DNA of 64,000 nt from Limnohabitans sp. (lineage in GTDB: Bacteria > Pseudomonadota > Gammaproteobacteria > Burkholderiales > Burkholderiaceae_C): NCBI RefSeq assembly GCF_030158565.1, contig NZ_JAOASQ010000063.1, forward strand, positions 51,424 to 115,423, given 5' to 3'. The notes under the pieces are model-generated. The model saw only the letters and a list, made by a program, of their open reading frames with translations, did not search any database and had not been told where the DNA came from. Each line of letters opens with the position of its first letter. Position 1 is the first letter of the stretch. Made by a program: the position numbers and the translations under genes. Of the stretch, positions 11,911-21,497 are shown piece after piece.

Positions 11911-12645
11911 TTATTCGACGCGAAGAACCCCAGTGCCCTTGTCACCAGAACGAATTTCAAGCAAGCCGTTATCAGATGGCACAGGCAAAGGCGCCTTGCG
12001 AGTACGTGGCAAAGTTTGAAGCAGTTGGATAGCGTCTTTGCGGCTGGCTTGCTTGGCGAAATCCAATGCGGTCATGCCAAGCTGGTTTTTCAAAGAAAGA
12101 TCAGCACCTTCCTCAATCAACAATTTGACCACCTCGGGTGTGCCGTACATCGCGGCCATCATCAAGGGCGTGGTGGCATTGGGCGATTCAGCGTCGATGT
12201 AAGCGCTGTGCTCCAACAGCAATTTGGCAATGCCCACCTGTCCCGAACTGGCTGCGTAATGCAAAGGCGTCCAGCCAGACTTGTTCACATCTGCATCGCG
12301 CCAGATCAACAATTCAACCAATGCTTTTTCGCCCCGTAAAGCAGCCAGCATCAAGGGGCTCTCATCCTTGTCGTTGCGCAGCTCAACTTGGGTTTTTTCT
12401 GCACGGATCAAGACTTCGGCCGATTTGGGCGCTGGTACTTGCAACGCAAAAAGCAAAGCGGGACGGCCTTTTTCATCGTGTGTATTGGGGTCAAACCCGC
12501 GGCTCAGCAAACGCTCAATACCCTTGTCATCGTCCACCATCAGGGCTCTGAAGAAATCCTCATAAGAGCCCGCAAATGAAGTATGTAAAAATGAAAAAAA
12601 ACCAATAAAAACAAGGATATATTTGACTTTTTTAAAGTTAGACAT
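11911..12645 (-). CDS. Exported ankyrin-repeat protein
   Basis: A 244-residue protein with an N-terminal signal peptide (KYILVFIGFFSFLHTSFAGS) and four to five ankyrin repeats at about residues 35-200, recognisable by GWTPLHYAASSGQ, ATTPLMMAAMYGTPEVVKLLIEEGADL and similar units. Ankyrin repeats mediate protein-protein contacts; here they would be periplasmic. It starts 4 bases after tatD ends, so it is probably the last gene of the mltG-tmk-holB-tatD run. Its first 60 bases are strikingly AT-rich compared with that operon. Confidence 0.8.
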   Translation of the reverse strand: MSNFKKVKYILVFIGFFSFLHTSFAGSYEDFFRALMVDDDKGIERLLSRGFDPNTHDEKGRPALLFALQVPAPKSAEVLIRAEKTQVELRNDKDESPLMLAALRGEKALVELLIWRDADVNKSGWTPLHYAASSGQVGIAKLLLEHSAYIDAESPNATTPLMMAAMYGTPEVVKLLIEEGADLSLKNQLGMTALDFAKQASRKDAIQLLQTLPRTRKAPLPVPSDNGLLEIRSGDKGTGVLRVE

Positions 12646-12649
12646 AGCT

Positions 12650-13459
12650 TTAAGTTGCTGATATTTTAGAGAACAACTGATTGAAATTGAAGCTGGTCAA
12701 TTCACCGATCGCCTCGGCGGTAGATCCTCGCAGCTCGGCCAATTGCTTGGCAACAAAGGGCACGTAGGACGGGTTGTTGGTCTTGCCCCGGTAAGGCACC
12801 GGTGCCAAATAAGGGCTGTCGGTCTCGATCAGCAAACGGTCATCGGGCACGAACTTGGCCACCTCTCGCAGATCGGCGGCGGTCTTGAAAGTCAGTATCC
12901 CGGAAAACGAGATGTAAAAGCCCAGATCCAAGGCCGCCCGCGCCACCTGCTGGCTTTCGGTGAAGCAGTGAAACACCCCTCCCGCGCAAGCGGCACCGCC
13001 GGTTTCGCCCTCTTCTTTCAATATCGCGATGGTGTCGTCAGAAGCCTGCCGGGTATGGATCACCAACGGCAATTGTGTCTGCCTTGCGGCACGGATGTGG
13101 GTGCGAAATCGCTCACGCTGCCATTCCATGTCGGCCACGGTTCGCCCACCCTTGCGTTCTTCCATCTGGTAATAATCCAGGCCCGTCTCGCCAATGGCCA
13201 CCACTTTGGGTCGCGCTGCGCCGTCCAGCAGGTCTTGCAAGCTGGGTTCGCGCACGCCTTCGTTGTCGGGGTGCACGCCCACCGTCGCCCACATGTTGTC
13301 GTGGGCCATGGCCAGGCCATGAACACTGTCAAAGTCTTCCAGTGTGGTGCAAATGCACAGAGCACGGGTGACCTTGGCGGCCAGCATGGCATGCTGGATG
13401 GTGTCCAGCTGGCTCATCAGTTCAGGAAAATTCAGATGGCAATGGGAGTCGGTGTACAT
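12650..13459 (-). CDS. tatD: TatD-family metal-dependent hydrolase
   Basis: A 269-residue TIM-barrel hydrolase of the TatD/YcfH family (metal-dependent 3'-5' DNase and related). The metal-binding start DSHCHLNF, the GETGLDYY strand, HTR and the C-terminal ETDSPYLAPVPYRGKTNNP are all typical. It sits in the conserved tmk-holB-tatD order seen in many proteobacteria, 3 bases after holB. Confidence 0.92.
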   Translation of the reverse strand: MYTDSHCHLNFPELMSQLDTIQHAMLAAKVTRALCICTTLEDFDSVHGLAMAHDNMWATVGVHPDNEGVREPSLQDLLDGAARPKVVAIGETGLDYYQMEERKGGRTVADMEWQRERFRTHIRAARQTQLPLVIHTRQASDDTIAILKEEGETGGAACAGGVFHCFTESQQVARAALDLGFYISFSGILTFKTAADLREVAKFVPDDRLLIETDSPYLAPVPYRGKTNNPSYVPFVAKQLAELRGSTAEAIGELTSFNFNQLFSKISAT

Positions 13460-13462
13460 GGA

Positions 13463-14467
13463 TCAGCCCTGCGTGCGCAGGGTTTGTTGGGCATCGGCGG
13501 TCAAAGCTTCCAGCATCAGACCGGCATTGAAGGGGTGTTCTGCACTGCGTGCCGACAGCATCAGGCGTTTGAACCAGTCGGTCAGAACCGTCACCGATGC
13601 CTGGCTGGTGGGCAGTTGACTGACCTCAAAAAACCTCGGATCTGCACCGGCTTGGCGCAAAACCAGGTCATGGCAAAGCTTCTGCAGGGCGTCGATGGCT
13701 TGGGCCGGACTCAAATCGGCCAGATGACGGGCATCGCCTTGCAGCATGGCCTTGGGCAAAGCGGCCCACCAGTCAGGTGACAAGCCACTTTCGGCCTGCC
13801 GCAAAACATCGGTTGGGCGTCCGCCTGCGCTGCGCAACAGGGCTTGCGCCACCGCATCGGGCACACCCTGTGCCTTGAGCCAGGTCATGGCTTCATCGGC
13901 TTGAGGCCACTTCATGGTGTGGGCCAAGCAACGACTGCGTATGGTGGGCAGCAGCAAATGGCTGGCCTCGGTGGCCAGCACAAAGCGCACATCGCCGGGC
14001 GGCTCTTCGAGTGTCTTGAGCAAAGCGTTGGCTGTCACGGTGTTCATGCGCTCGGCCGGGAAGACCAGCACCGCCTTGCCGCGACCACGGGCATCGGTGC
14101 GCTGCGAAAACTCCACCGCATCGCGCATGGCTTCCACCCGGATTTCCTTGCTGGGCTTGCGCTTTTTGTCGTCGATCTCGGCTTGCGCCTTTTCAGACAG
14201 TGGCCAGCCCAGCTCCATCATTTGGGTTTCGGGCATCAGCACGGCCAGGTCGGCATGGGTGCGCACGGCAATGGCATGACAGCTGGGGCATTCGCCACAA
14301 GCGCCCTGCTCGGTCGGTTTTTCGCACAACCAGGCCGATGCCAGGGCCAGCGCCAGTTCGTACTGCCCCAAACCCGAAGGCCCTTGCAGCAACCACGCGT
14401 GGCCACGCTGGGTCAGCAATTCGGTGGTCTGGCGGGTGATCCAAGGGGCATTCAAGACAACGCTCAT
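13463..14467 (-). CDS. holB: DNA polymerase III subunit delta'
   Basis: The delta' subunit of the clamp loader, 334 residues. It has a zinc module of four cysteines (48, 57, 60, 63, in LCEKP...ACGECPSC) and the sensor-like LLKTLEEPP segment of the clamp-loader AAA+ family. The P-loop is degenerate (GPSGLGQYE lacks the Lys), as expected because delta' does not hydrolyse ATP. Its start overlaps the end of tmk by four bases (ATGA), implying translational coupling. Confidence 0.93.
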   Translation of the reverse strand: MSVVLNAPWITRQTTELLTQRGHAWLLQGPSGLGQYELALALASAWLCEKPTEQGACGECPSCHAIAVRTHADLAVLMPETQMMELGWPLSEKAQAEIDDKKRKPSKEIRVEAMRDAVEFSQRTDARGRGKAVLVFPAERMNTVTANALLKTLEEPPGDVRFVLATEASHLLLPTIRSRCLAHTMKWPQADEAMTWLKAQGVPDAVAQALLRSAGGRPTDVLRQAESGLSPDWWAALPKAMLQGDARHLADLSPAQAIDALQKLCHDLVLRQAGADPRFFEVSQLPTSQASVTVLTDWFKRLMLSARSAEHPFNAGLMLEALTADAQQTLRTQG

Positions 14468-15105
14468 GCATGGCCCCTTTCTAAGAAAGCTTGCACGGCC
14501 CGCGCCACATCGGCCCCCACTGCCTCGCGGGTCTGCGCGGCATCAATGCGGGCAAAACGCTCGGGCATATCGGTTTGACGGCGGGCATAACCGGCACGCA
14601 CCGCCGCAAAAAAGGCCGTCGGTTGGGATTCAAATTTGTCGGGCACGCGGGCCGAGGCCAGTCGCTCGGCCGCAATCTGTGGGTCCAGGTCGAACCAGAC
14701 CGTGAGTTCGGGTTGGCACAGAAGGCCTTCAGGCGTGGCTTGCACCATGCGCTCCAGCTGAAGGAGCACTTGCCAGTCAAAACCACGGCCACCGCCTTGG
14801 TAGGCAAAGGTGGCGTCGGTGAATCGGTCACACAGCACCACATCGCCACGGGCCAGCGCTGGCTCGATGACCTGCACCAGGTGCTCGCGCCTGGCGGCGA
14901 ACATCAACAGCGCCTCGGTCAGCGCATCCATGGGCTCGTGCAGCACCAGTTCGCGCAACTTTTCGGACAAGGCGGTGCCACCGGGCTCACGGGTCAACAC
15001 CACCGCCCTGCCCGCTTGACGAAAAAGCGCAGCCACGCGCTCGATGTGGGTGGATTTGCCCGCACCATCGATGCCTTCAAAACTGATGAATGTGCCGCGT
15101 GTCAT
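14464..15105 (-). CDS. tmk: Thymidylate kinase
   Basis: dTMP kinase, 213 residues, phosphorylating dTMP to dTDP. The P-loop GIDGAGKS (11-18), the DRF motif in [20 protein letters not shown] and the LTREPGGT segment identify it. It lies between mltG and holB, the standard arrangement in proteobacteria. Confidence 0.96.
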   Translation of the reverse strand: MTRGTFISFEGIDGAGKSTHIERVAALFRQAGRAVVLTREPGGTALSEKLRELVLHEPMDALTEALLMFAARREHLVQVIEPALARGDVVLCDRFTDATFAYQGGGRGFDWQVLLQLERMVQATPEGLLCQPELTVWFDLDPQIAAERLASARVPDKFESQPTAFFAAVRAGYARRQTDMPERFARIDAAQTREAVGADVARAVQAFLERGHA

Positions 15106-15159
15106 AGAGGTGTGAAGTGAATCGTCGATTGTCGCCTAAGCCAAGCGCGTGCCATCCCG

Positions 15160-16164
15160 TCAGCGCCCCCGCTGGAAGCGATTGACCGCACGGTTGTGCT
15201 CGTCCAAGGTGGCACTGAAGTGGCTGCTGCCATCGCCTTTGGCCACAAAATACACGGCACGCGTGTCGGCCGGTTGCACAGCAGCCAGCATGGCCGACTT
15301 GCCGGGCATGGCGATCGGCGTGGGGGGCAAGCCCCCGCGGGTGTAGGTGTTGTAATGCGTGTCGGTGCGCAAATCGCTGCGGCGCAAATTGCCGTCAAAA
15401 GCAGCGCCCAATCCATAAATCACCGTCGGGTCGGTCTGCAACAGCATGCCGATGCGCAGGCGGTTGTTGAACACCCCTGAAATCTGAGGGCGGTCAGAGG
15501 CTCTGCCGGTTTCCTTTTCTACAATGCTTGCCAAAATCAGCGCTTCTTCGGGCGACTTGACTGCGGCCAGGGCCGAGCGGGCTTGCCAAGCCTTGTCCAG
15601 CTGTTTGTCCATGGCTTTCATGGCGCGTTTGAGGACCGCCAGATCGCTGGAACCCTTGGCGTAGCTGTAGGTGTCCGGAAAAAACCGGCCTTCGGGATGC
15701 ACGCCAGGGCGCCCCAATTGCACCATCAAGGCCTCATCGTCCAAGGCTTGGCTGTCGGGTTTGAGCTGGTCGGCTCGGGCCAGCGCCTGGCGCAGCTGGC
15801 GGATGTTCCAGCCTTCCACCAGCGTGAGGGTGCGCAGGCTTTCTTCGCCGCGAACCAGCATGGACAACAGCCGCACGGGCGTGGTCTGCGCGTTGAACTC
15901 GTAGCTGCCGGCCCGGATTTGGCGCGATTGGCCCGACAAGCGGAACCAAGCGTACAAAGCCAGAGGCGGCACATCGGCCCCGGCATCCACCGCCATTTGG
16001 GCAATCGCTTTGGGCGAGGTCCCGGGTTCAATCGACAAATCCAGTGCTTCCATCCCGCCCATGCGGGACCCCATCGGCTGTTGGAGCCAGTGGTAGGCCC
16101 CGGCGGCCAAAGCCCCGGCCAGCAAAAGCAACACCACCACACCCTTGAACAAACTTTTGATCAC
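15160..16164 (-). CDS. mltG: Endolytic murein transglycosylase
   Basis: MltG (YceG), an inner-membrane lytic transglycosylase that cuts nascent glycan strands and sets their length. With the GTG start at 16164 the protein has 334 residues. It has one N-terminal membrane helix (about residues 4-25), a LysM-like part, and the catalytic ASIVEKETG with Glu216. I prefer this start because AAGG lies just upstream and the N terminus then matches the family. A TTG at 16215 would add 17 residues. It is divergent from ygfZ. Confidence 0.93.
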   Translation of the reverse strand: MIKSLFKGVVVLLLLAGALAAGAYHWLQQPMGSRMGGMEALDLSIEPGTSPKAIAQMAVDAGADVPPLALYAWFRLSGQSRQIRAGSYEFNAQTTPVRLLSMLVRGEESLRTLTLVEGWNIRQLRQALARADQLKPDSQALDDEALMVQLGRPGVHPEGRFFPDTYSYAKGSSDLAVLKRAMKAMDKQLDKAWQARSALAAVKSPEEALILASIVEKETGRASDRPQISGVFNNRLRIGMLLQTDPTVIYGLGAAFDGNLRRSDLRTDTHYNTYTRGGLPPTPIAMPGKSAMLAAVQPADTRAVYFVAKGDGSSHFSATLDEHNRAVNRFQRGR

Positions 16165-16292
16165 CCGAGGCCTTTTGCAAAATACCGTGAAAAATAGCCG
16201 TGTCGGCCCCGTCAAAACGAGGCTTGATCATAATTCAGGGCTTACCCTGCACCCTCGCCCCTGACCTTGGGCTCCATTTGTCAAAGCGCACC

Positions 16293-17246
16293 ATGTCCAC
16301 CCAGACCTTTTCTCCAGCAGATCCCCGCTTGCTCAACGGCTTGGCCGCTCTGCCCCATTGGGGCGTGATTCAGGCCCAGGGCGAAGATGCCGCCAACTTC
16401 TTGCACAACCAATTGACCAACGATGTGCTGCTCTTGCCCGTGGGCCAGGCCCGTCTGGCGGCTTTTTGCTCGGCCAAAGGACGCATGCAGGCCAGTTTTG
16501 TGGTGATCAAAACAGCCCCCGATACGGTGCTGCTGGTCATGAGCCAGGATTTGCTGGCCCAGACGCTCAAGCGCCTGTCCATGTTCGTTCTGCGTGCCAA
16601 GGTCAAGCTCAGCGATGCCAGTGAGCAATGGCAGTTGCGTGGTTTGCTGGGCGACAGCGCTCGTGCCTTGCTCGGCGATGCCTCACCCTGGCACACCGCA
16701 TCGGCCGATGCGGCCCACGCGGTCGCGCTCTACCCGGCCGTCGTGGCTGACGTTCAAGTGCCCCGCGCTCTTTGGCTGGCGCCGCCAACTCAGGCCTTGC
16801 CCCAAGCCCCTGAAGTTTCGACTGCGATCTGGTCATGGTCCGAAGTCATGAGCGGTGTGCCCCTGCTCAGCCAGCCCTTGTTCGAGGCCTTCGTGCCCCA
16901 AATGCTCAATTACGAATCGGTGGGCGGCGTGAACTTCAAAAAAGGCTGCTACCCCGGTCAGGAAGTCGTGGCCCGCAGCCAGTTTCGCGGCACATTGAAG
17001 CGCCGCATGGCGCTGGTGCACAGCCCTGTGGCGTTGACGGCTGGGCAAGAGGTGTTCACCCCCACCAATCCCGAGCAGCCTTGCGCCACCGTGGTGCTGA
17101 CCGCGGCCAGGCCCGATGGTCAAGGCTTTGATGCGCTGGTCAGCGGTACGCTGGAGAGCCAACAGACTGGCTGGCGAGTGGGCAGTGTCGACGGCGCTGT
17201 TCTGGCGCTGCTGCCTTTGCCCTACGCTTTGCTTGAAGACATCTGA
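16293..17246 (+). CDS. ygfZ: Folate-binding YgfZ/GcvT-like protein
   Basis: A 317-residue tetrahydrofolate-binding protein of the YgfZ (IBA57-like) family, needed for repair or assembly of certain Fe-S enzymes such as MiaB. The signature KGCYPGQE is present with Cys219, as is the N-terminal FLHNQLTNDV segment. The ATG at 16293 begins the conserved part. The gene is divergent from mltG, with about 130 bases between them for both promoters. Confidence 0.92.
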   Translation: MSTQTFSPADPRLLNGLAALPHWGVIQAQGEDAANFLHNQLTNDVLLLPVGQARLAAFCSAKGRMQASFVVIKTAPDTVLLVMSQDLLAQTLKRLSMFVLRAKVKLSDASEQWQLRGLLGDSARALLGDASPWHTASADAAHAVALYPAVVADVQVPRALWLAPPTQALPQAPEVSTAIWSWSEVMSGVPLLSQPLFEAFVPQMLNYESVGGVNFKKGCYPGQEVVARSQFRGTLKRRMALVHSPVALTAGQEVFTPTNPEQPCATVVLTAARPDGQGFDALVSGTLESQQTGWRVGSVDGAVLALLPLPYALLEDI

Positions 17247-17324
17247 GCGGAGGCCCACAGAAGCACAGCCCTTGGCGCCCATGTCGTCGCTTTGCGTGCG
17301 CCAATCCCGCCTCAGGCGCCGGGC

Positions 17325-18182
17325 CTACAGCGTGCGCACCATCTCGATGTGCGCAATGCCCGCCTCTTCAAAAATGGCCCCGTGCGGCTCGAAACCCGAA
17401 CGTTTGTAAAAGCCTTCGGCACTGCATTGGGCATGCAGCACCATTTGCGTGTCGCCTCGCGCTTTGGCCGCGTCCATCAGTGCGTTCAAGATGCGCCGGC
17501 CCAAATCGCTGCCGCGCATCTGCTTTTTGACGGCCATGCGGCCAATGCGGGCCACGCCCGGGGCGTGTTGGAGCAAGCGGCCCGTGGCCAGCACCATGCC
17601 CATGCGGTTGATGGCCACGCAGTGCAAAGCGGTTTCGTCGTCGTGGTCCCACTCCATGTCGGCGGGCACTTTTTGTTCATCCACGAACACTTCGGTGCGC
17701 AGCGGTGCGGCCAGCTTCTGGAAGTCGTGCCAAGAGCCCAGGTGCAGCTGCACCATGTCTTCGCCGCGCTCAAATCCTTCCAGCATTTCACGCAGCTGGG
17801 GCGGGATGGGCTGGCTCTTTTTGGCCACCGGGTCAGCGTAGACATAGACCAACTCGCTGGTGATCAGCAGTTCGTCGCCGCGGAAGATCGCTCCGGCGAA
17901 GGTCATGGACGAGTTGCCGATGCGGTCGCAGCGCATGCACACATCCATGTAGTCGTCCATCTCGGCGCTGGCGTGGTACTCAACGCTGGCTTTTTTGACA
18001 TACAGGTCGCCGCCGAGCTGGTGCATGGTGTCGGCGTAAGGCATGGCCAGATTGCGCCAGTAGTCGGTCACGGCGGTGTCGAAGTACATGAGGTAGTGAC
18101 CGTTGAAGACGATCTTTTGCATGTCCACCTCGACCCAGCGCACGCGCATGCGGTGAGAAAAACGGAAGTCCTGGCGTTTCAT
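17325..18182 (-). CDS. Acyl-CoA thioesterase (YbgC-like) fused to GNAT acetyltransferase
   Basis: A 285-residue two-domain protein. Residues 1-130 form a hot-dog 4HBT thioesterase (RVRWVEVDMQKIVFNGHYLMYFD, with the catalytic-type Asp). Residues 140-285 form a GNAT acetyltransferase of the ElaA-like type (FVDEQKVPADMEWDHDDE, VARIGRMAVKKQMRGSDLGRRIL, FYKRSGF). One reading frame joins the two. The ATG at 18182 leaves 4 bases to the upstream gene; a TTG at 18197 would overlap it. Substrates are unknown. Confidence 0.88.
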   Translation of the reverse strand: MKRQDFRFSHRMRVRWVEVDMQKIVFNGHYLMYFDTAVTDYWRNLAMPYADTMHQLGGDLYVKKASVEYHASAEMDDYMDVCMRCDRIGNSSMTFAGAIFRGDELLITSELVYVYADPVAKKSQPIPPQLREMLEGFERGEDMVQLHLGSWHDFQKLAAPLRTEVFVDEQKVPADMEWDHDDETALHCVAINRMGMVLATGRLLQHAPGVARIGRMAVKKQMRGSDLGRRILNALMDAAKARGDTQMVLHAQCSAEGFYKRSGFEPHGAIFEEAGIAHIEMVRTL

Positions 18183-18186
18183 GGGT

Positions 18187-19149
18187 TCAACTTTCAAAAG
18201 CGTGTTTCAAAGCCCGGCCCGCATCGGCGTGGGCCTTCAGGGCATCAGGGATGGCGCGGCCCATGGTGATGAAGCCATGGATCACGCCCCGGTAAATTTC
18301 CAGATCGACCGGCACGCCCGCCATGCGCAGCGTGTCGGCGTAGCGCACGCCTTCGTCCACCAATGGGTCGCATTCGGCCAGGCCCATCCAGGCCGGGGCC
18401 AGGCCAGAGTGATCGGGGGCGTTGCCGGGGGCAAAACGCCAGTCGTCACGGTCGGCTTGGTCGATGTAGCCGTCAAAAAACCAGGCGATGGTGTCTTTGT
18501 CGAGCATGAAGCCTTCGCCAAAGCTGTGGTGCGAGGCCGTGTCTTGCTTGGAGCCGCAGCCGGGGTAAAACAGCAGCTGCAAGGCGAGCTTCAGACCGGC
18601 ATCGCGGGCCATCAGGGCGCACACGGCAGACAAAGTGCCGCCTGCGCTGTCGCCGCCAATGGCCAGGCGCGTGGAGTCCAGGCCCAAGGTGTGGCCCTGC
18701 TGGTGCAGCCAGTTCAGCGCGTCCCAAGCGTCGTGCACGGCTGTCGGAAAGCGGTGCTCGGGGGCCAGCCGGTAGTCCAGCGACACCACAGCGCAGTGGC
18801 CCTGGCGGCTCAGTTGGCGGCACAGCACATCGTGGGTGGTGAGGCCGCCCACGGTGAAACCGCCGCCGTGCAGGTAGAGCAACACCGGCAAAGCGCTGTC
18901 GCTGTGGGGGGCGTACAGGCGCGCGGGCATGGGGTGGCCATCGCGTGCGGGGATGGTGATGTCCTGCACCCGGTCCACATGGGGTGCAGGCTGCAGGTCC
19001 AGGATGGGGCCGCCGATGTCGTAAAACGCGCGGGCTTGCTCTGCCGTCATGGCGTGCATGGGCGGTCGTCCTGCCTTCTGCACACGGTCGATCAGCGTGC
19101 GCGTGGCCGGGTTCAACAGGGATCTGGGGTTGCTGTGGTGGCTGCTCAT
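18187..19149 (-). CDS. Alpha/beta hydrolase, HSL-like carboxylesterase
   Basis: A 320-residue esterase of the hormone-sensitive-lipase family. The oxyanion motif HGGG (94-97), nucleophile Ser168 in GDSAGG, the acid in AECDPLVDEG and the His in GVIHGF are all visible. The LDYRLAPEHRFP segment is diagnostic. No signal peptide. It is co-directional with the thioesterase-GNAT gene and divergent from the iron alcohol dehydrogenase. The physiological ester is unknown. Confidence 0.9.
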   Translation of the reverse strand: MSSHHSNPRSLLNPATRTLIDRVQKAGRPPMHAMTAEQARAFYDIGGPILDLQPAPHVDRVQDITIPARDGHPMPARLYAPHSDSALPVLLYLHGGGFTVGGLTTHDVLCRQLSRQGHCAVVSLDYRLAPEHRFPTAVHDAWDALNWLHQQGHTLGLDSTRLAIGGDSAGGTLSAVCALMARDAGLKLALQLLFYPGCGSKQDTASHHSFGEGFMLDKDTIAWFFDGYIDQADRDDWRFAPGNAPDHSGLAPAWMGLAECDPLVDEGVRYADTLRMAGVPVDLEIYRGVIHGFITMGRAIPDALKAHADAGRALKHAFES

Positions 19150-19304
19150 GAAAACTGGAGTTGGTGGGGTTCGGGTGTTGCCAACGTGACGGCTGGGGCC
19201 TTGCACCGGGTGGACAAAGCCGGTTCCTGAATCAAAATGAACGCAAATCGTACAACGCCCCGCAGCAGGGGTCTGTCACCTGCACACATCCTGGAGAACT
19301 TTGC

Positions 19305-20441
19305 ATGTCATTCATCAATTACGTCACCCAAATCCAGATCGACTTTGGCGCGATCAGCTTGCTCAAGGCCGAATGCGAACGCGTGGGCATCACCCGACCC
19401 TTGATCGTGACCGATGCGGGCGTCAAGGCCGTGGGCATCCTGGACAAGGCCCTTGCCGCCCTGCCCGGCCTGCAGGTCAGCGTGTTCGACCAGACACCGT
19501 CCAACCCGACCGAGGCCGCTGTGCGCGCCGCTGCCGCCGTCTACAAACAAAACAACTGCGACGGTCTGATCGCGCTGGGCGGCGGCTCGTCCATCGACTG
19601 CGCCAAGGGCGTGGCCATTGCCGCCACACACGAAGGCCCGCTCAAGACCTACGCCACCATCGAAGGCGGCTCGCTCAAGATCACAGACCGGGTGGCGCCC
19701 TTGATTGCCGTACCCACCACCGCAGGCACGGGCTCCGAAGTGGCTCGGGGGGCCATCTTGATCGTGGATGACGGCCGCAAACTGGGTTTTCACAGCTGGT
19801 TCATCGTGCCCCGTGCCGCCATTTGCGACCCCGAACTCACGCTGGGCTTGCCGCCCATGCTGACGGCCGCCACGGGCATGGACGCGGTGGCGCACTGCAT
19901 GGAAACCTTCATGGCCGCGCCCTTCAACCCGCCTGCCGACGGCATTGCGCTCGACGGCCTGCAACGCGCCTGGGCGCACATCGAACGCGCCACCACCAAC
20001 GGCCAAGACCGCGAAGCCCGTCTGAACATGATGAGCGCCAGCATGCAAGGCGCCATGGCCTTTCAAAAGGGTTTGGGCTGCGTGCATTCCTTGAGCCACA
20101 GCCTGGGTGGCGTGAACCCGCGCCTGCACCACGGCACTTTGAACGCCATGTTTTTGCCTGCGGTGGTGACCTTCAACGCTGCCGCTGAAACCGTGCAAAA
20201 AGACAAGCGCCTGGCCCGAATGGCGCAGGCCATGGGCTTGCAAAGCGGCTCGGACATCCCCGACGCCATCAAAGACATGAACGCCCGCCTGGGCCTGCCC
20301 ACCGGGCTGGGGGCGATGGGTGTGACCGAAAGCCTGTTCGATCAGGTCATCACCGGTGCGCTGGCCGACCACTGCCACAAGACCAACCCGCGCATCGCCA
20401 GCGCCGAGGAATACCGGGACATGCTGCAAACGAGCTTGTGA
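19305..20441 (+). CDS. Iron-containing (group III) alcohol dehydrogenase
   Basis: A 378-residue NAD(P)-dependent alcohol dehydrogenase of the iron-activated family. The nucleotide-binding GGGSSIDCAKG (92-102), PTTAGTGSEV, and metal ligands in DAVAHCMETF, HSLSHSLGG and HHGTLN are seen. The GGAG ribosome site at about 19292 supports the ATG at 19305. The substrate could be a simple or aromatic alcohol or a gamma-hydroxy acid; sequence alone does not decide. Confidence 0.9.
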   Translation: MSFINYVTQIQIDFGAISLLKAECERVGITRPLIVTDAGVKAVGILDKALAALPGLQVSVFDQTPSNPTEAAVRAAAAVYKQNNCDGLIALGGGSSIDCAKGVAIAATHEGPLKTYATIEGGSLKITDRVAPLIAVPTTAGTGSEVARGAILIVDDGRKLGFHSWFIVPRAAICDPELTLGLPPMLTAATGMDAVAHCMETFMAAPFNPPADGIALDGLQRAWAHIERATTNGQDREARLNMMSASMQGAMAFQKGLGCVHSLSHSLGGVNPRLHHGTLNAMFLPAVVTFNAAAETVQKDKRLARMAQAMGLQSGSDIPDAIKDMNARLGLPTGLGAMGVTESLFDQVITGALADHCHKTNPRIASAEEYRDMLQTSL

Positions 20442-20457
20442 TGGCCAGCTGAAGCGA

Positions 20458-21054
20458 TCAAATTTTGCCCAGAGGGCTGTCGATCAGCGCGTCATGGGTG
20501 AATTTGACTTGCCCCTTGATGGACAGCACATACATGTCTTTGACGCGGACGACTTCGATCTGCTCGGCCGAATTGCGCAGCACGGTGGGACGGATGTCGC
20601 CTTCGGGCGTTTTGACCACTTCCAGCGGCAGAGGCTTGGGTGATTGAGGCAAAAACAGTTCGGCTTTCTGAGCTTGGGTGGTATCGGGGCCCAGCACGAC
20701 AAAGGCTTTGAGCGTTTGATCCGGGTTGTCCACATAGGGGTCAAAAGACAAGGCCTCTTCAAACAAACGCATGCAGCGCTGCTGCGCATCGGACCACACA
20801 TAGCCTGCCGAGCCCTTGCAGCCGTGTGCGTCGGCATCGGCCCCGACCACAGGCGTTTGCTGGGGGCGTGGTCCCGCTGAAGTCGGTTCACAGGCACTCA
20901 TACCGAGCAAGGCCAGGGCAGTGGCCAGATAAGCAGTGGCTTGCCGCCAAGGGGCGGCACTAAAAACATGGGGCAAATCATTCAAGGCATCACCTGTGCG
21001 CGGGGGCAGAACATGGGCCGCTATTTTTGCGGCCAAAGCGCTGCACTCACGCAC
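20458..21054 (-). CDS. Putative lipoprotein of unknown function
   Basis: I do not recognise a family. The 198-residue reading has a hydrophobic stretch with a lipobox-like LALLGMSAC at about residues 46-55, suggesting export and lipid anchoring. It continues with a Cys-containing GCKGSAGYVWSDAQQRCMRLFEEAL segment and a soluble C-terminal half. If it is a lipoprotein, about 25 residues before the signal are surplus, and the real start may be an in-frame non-ATG codon downstream (for example TTG for Leu27). It lies 42 bases downstream of the TfoX-like gene. Confidence 0.65.
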   Translation of the reverse strand: MRECSALAAKIAAHVLPPRTGDALNDLPHVFSAAPWRQATAYLATALALLGMSACEPTSAGPRPQQTPVVGADADAHGCKGSAGYVWSDAQQRCMRLFEEALSFDPYVDNPDQTLKAFVVLGPDTTQAQKAELFLPQSPKPLPLEVVKTPEGDIRPTVLRNSAEQIEVVRVKDMYVLSIKGQVKFTHDALIDSPLGKI

Positions 21055-21096
21055 TGGGCCGTAGGCAGTTGTGAGCAGACGTTAATGCTTTGGGTC

Positions 21097-21483
21097 TCAG
21101 GCGCGACGGCTGCGCTGGCGTGCCTTGGCACGCTCGGCTTGCTGCATTTTGGCAGCTTGGGCACGCAAAGCGGCATCCCATGATCGCCTGGCCCACTGCG
21201 CAGCCAGCTCGCGTTCATCGAGCATGGCTTCGGGGCCCTGGTGGTAGGACAGCTGAACCGCTTTGCCCTTCATGTTGTAGATGAATGGCCCCAGGCCCTC
21301 GGCCTCAAAAAAAGCCAGGTTTTCCGCGTCGCTCTTGAGGTACAGCTGGTTGTCGATCACCAGGCCAAACATCAAACCATCGTGGTAAATGCCGTAGCCG
21401 CCAAACATGCGCTTGGCCTGGATCGGACCGAAAGACTCGAAGACCTCGTGCAGAAACTCGATGAACTCCTTGGAGCTGGCCAT
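21097..21483 (-). CDS. TfoX N-terminal domain protein
   Basis: A 128-residue protein consisting of the TfoX/Sxy N-terminal domain (RMFGGYGIYHDGLMFGLVIDNQLYLK) with a basic C-terminal tail. Full-length Sxy/TfoX regulates competence with CRP. Single-domain relatives like this are common and mostly uncharacterised, so a competence role should not be assumed. Confidence 0.85.
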   Translation of the reverse strand: MASSKEFIEFLHEVFESFGPIQAKRMFGGYGIYHDGLMFGLVIDNQLYLKSDAENLAFFEAEGLGPFIYNMKGKAVQLSYHQGPEAMLDERELAAQWARRSWDAALRAQAAKMQQAERAKARQRSRRA

Positions 21484-21497
21484 GCCTGACGCCTGTG

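Noticed and set aside
13463..14467. Degenerate P-loop in holB as a possible inactivating mutation
   Set aside because: The delta' subunit of the clamp loader normally lacks ATPase activity, so a missing P-loop Lys is expected.
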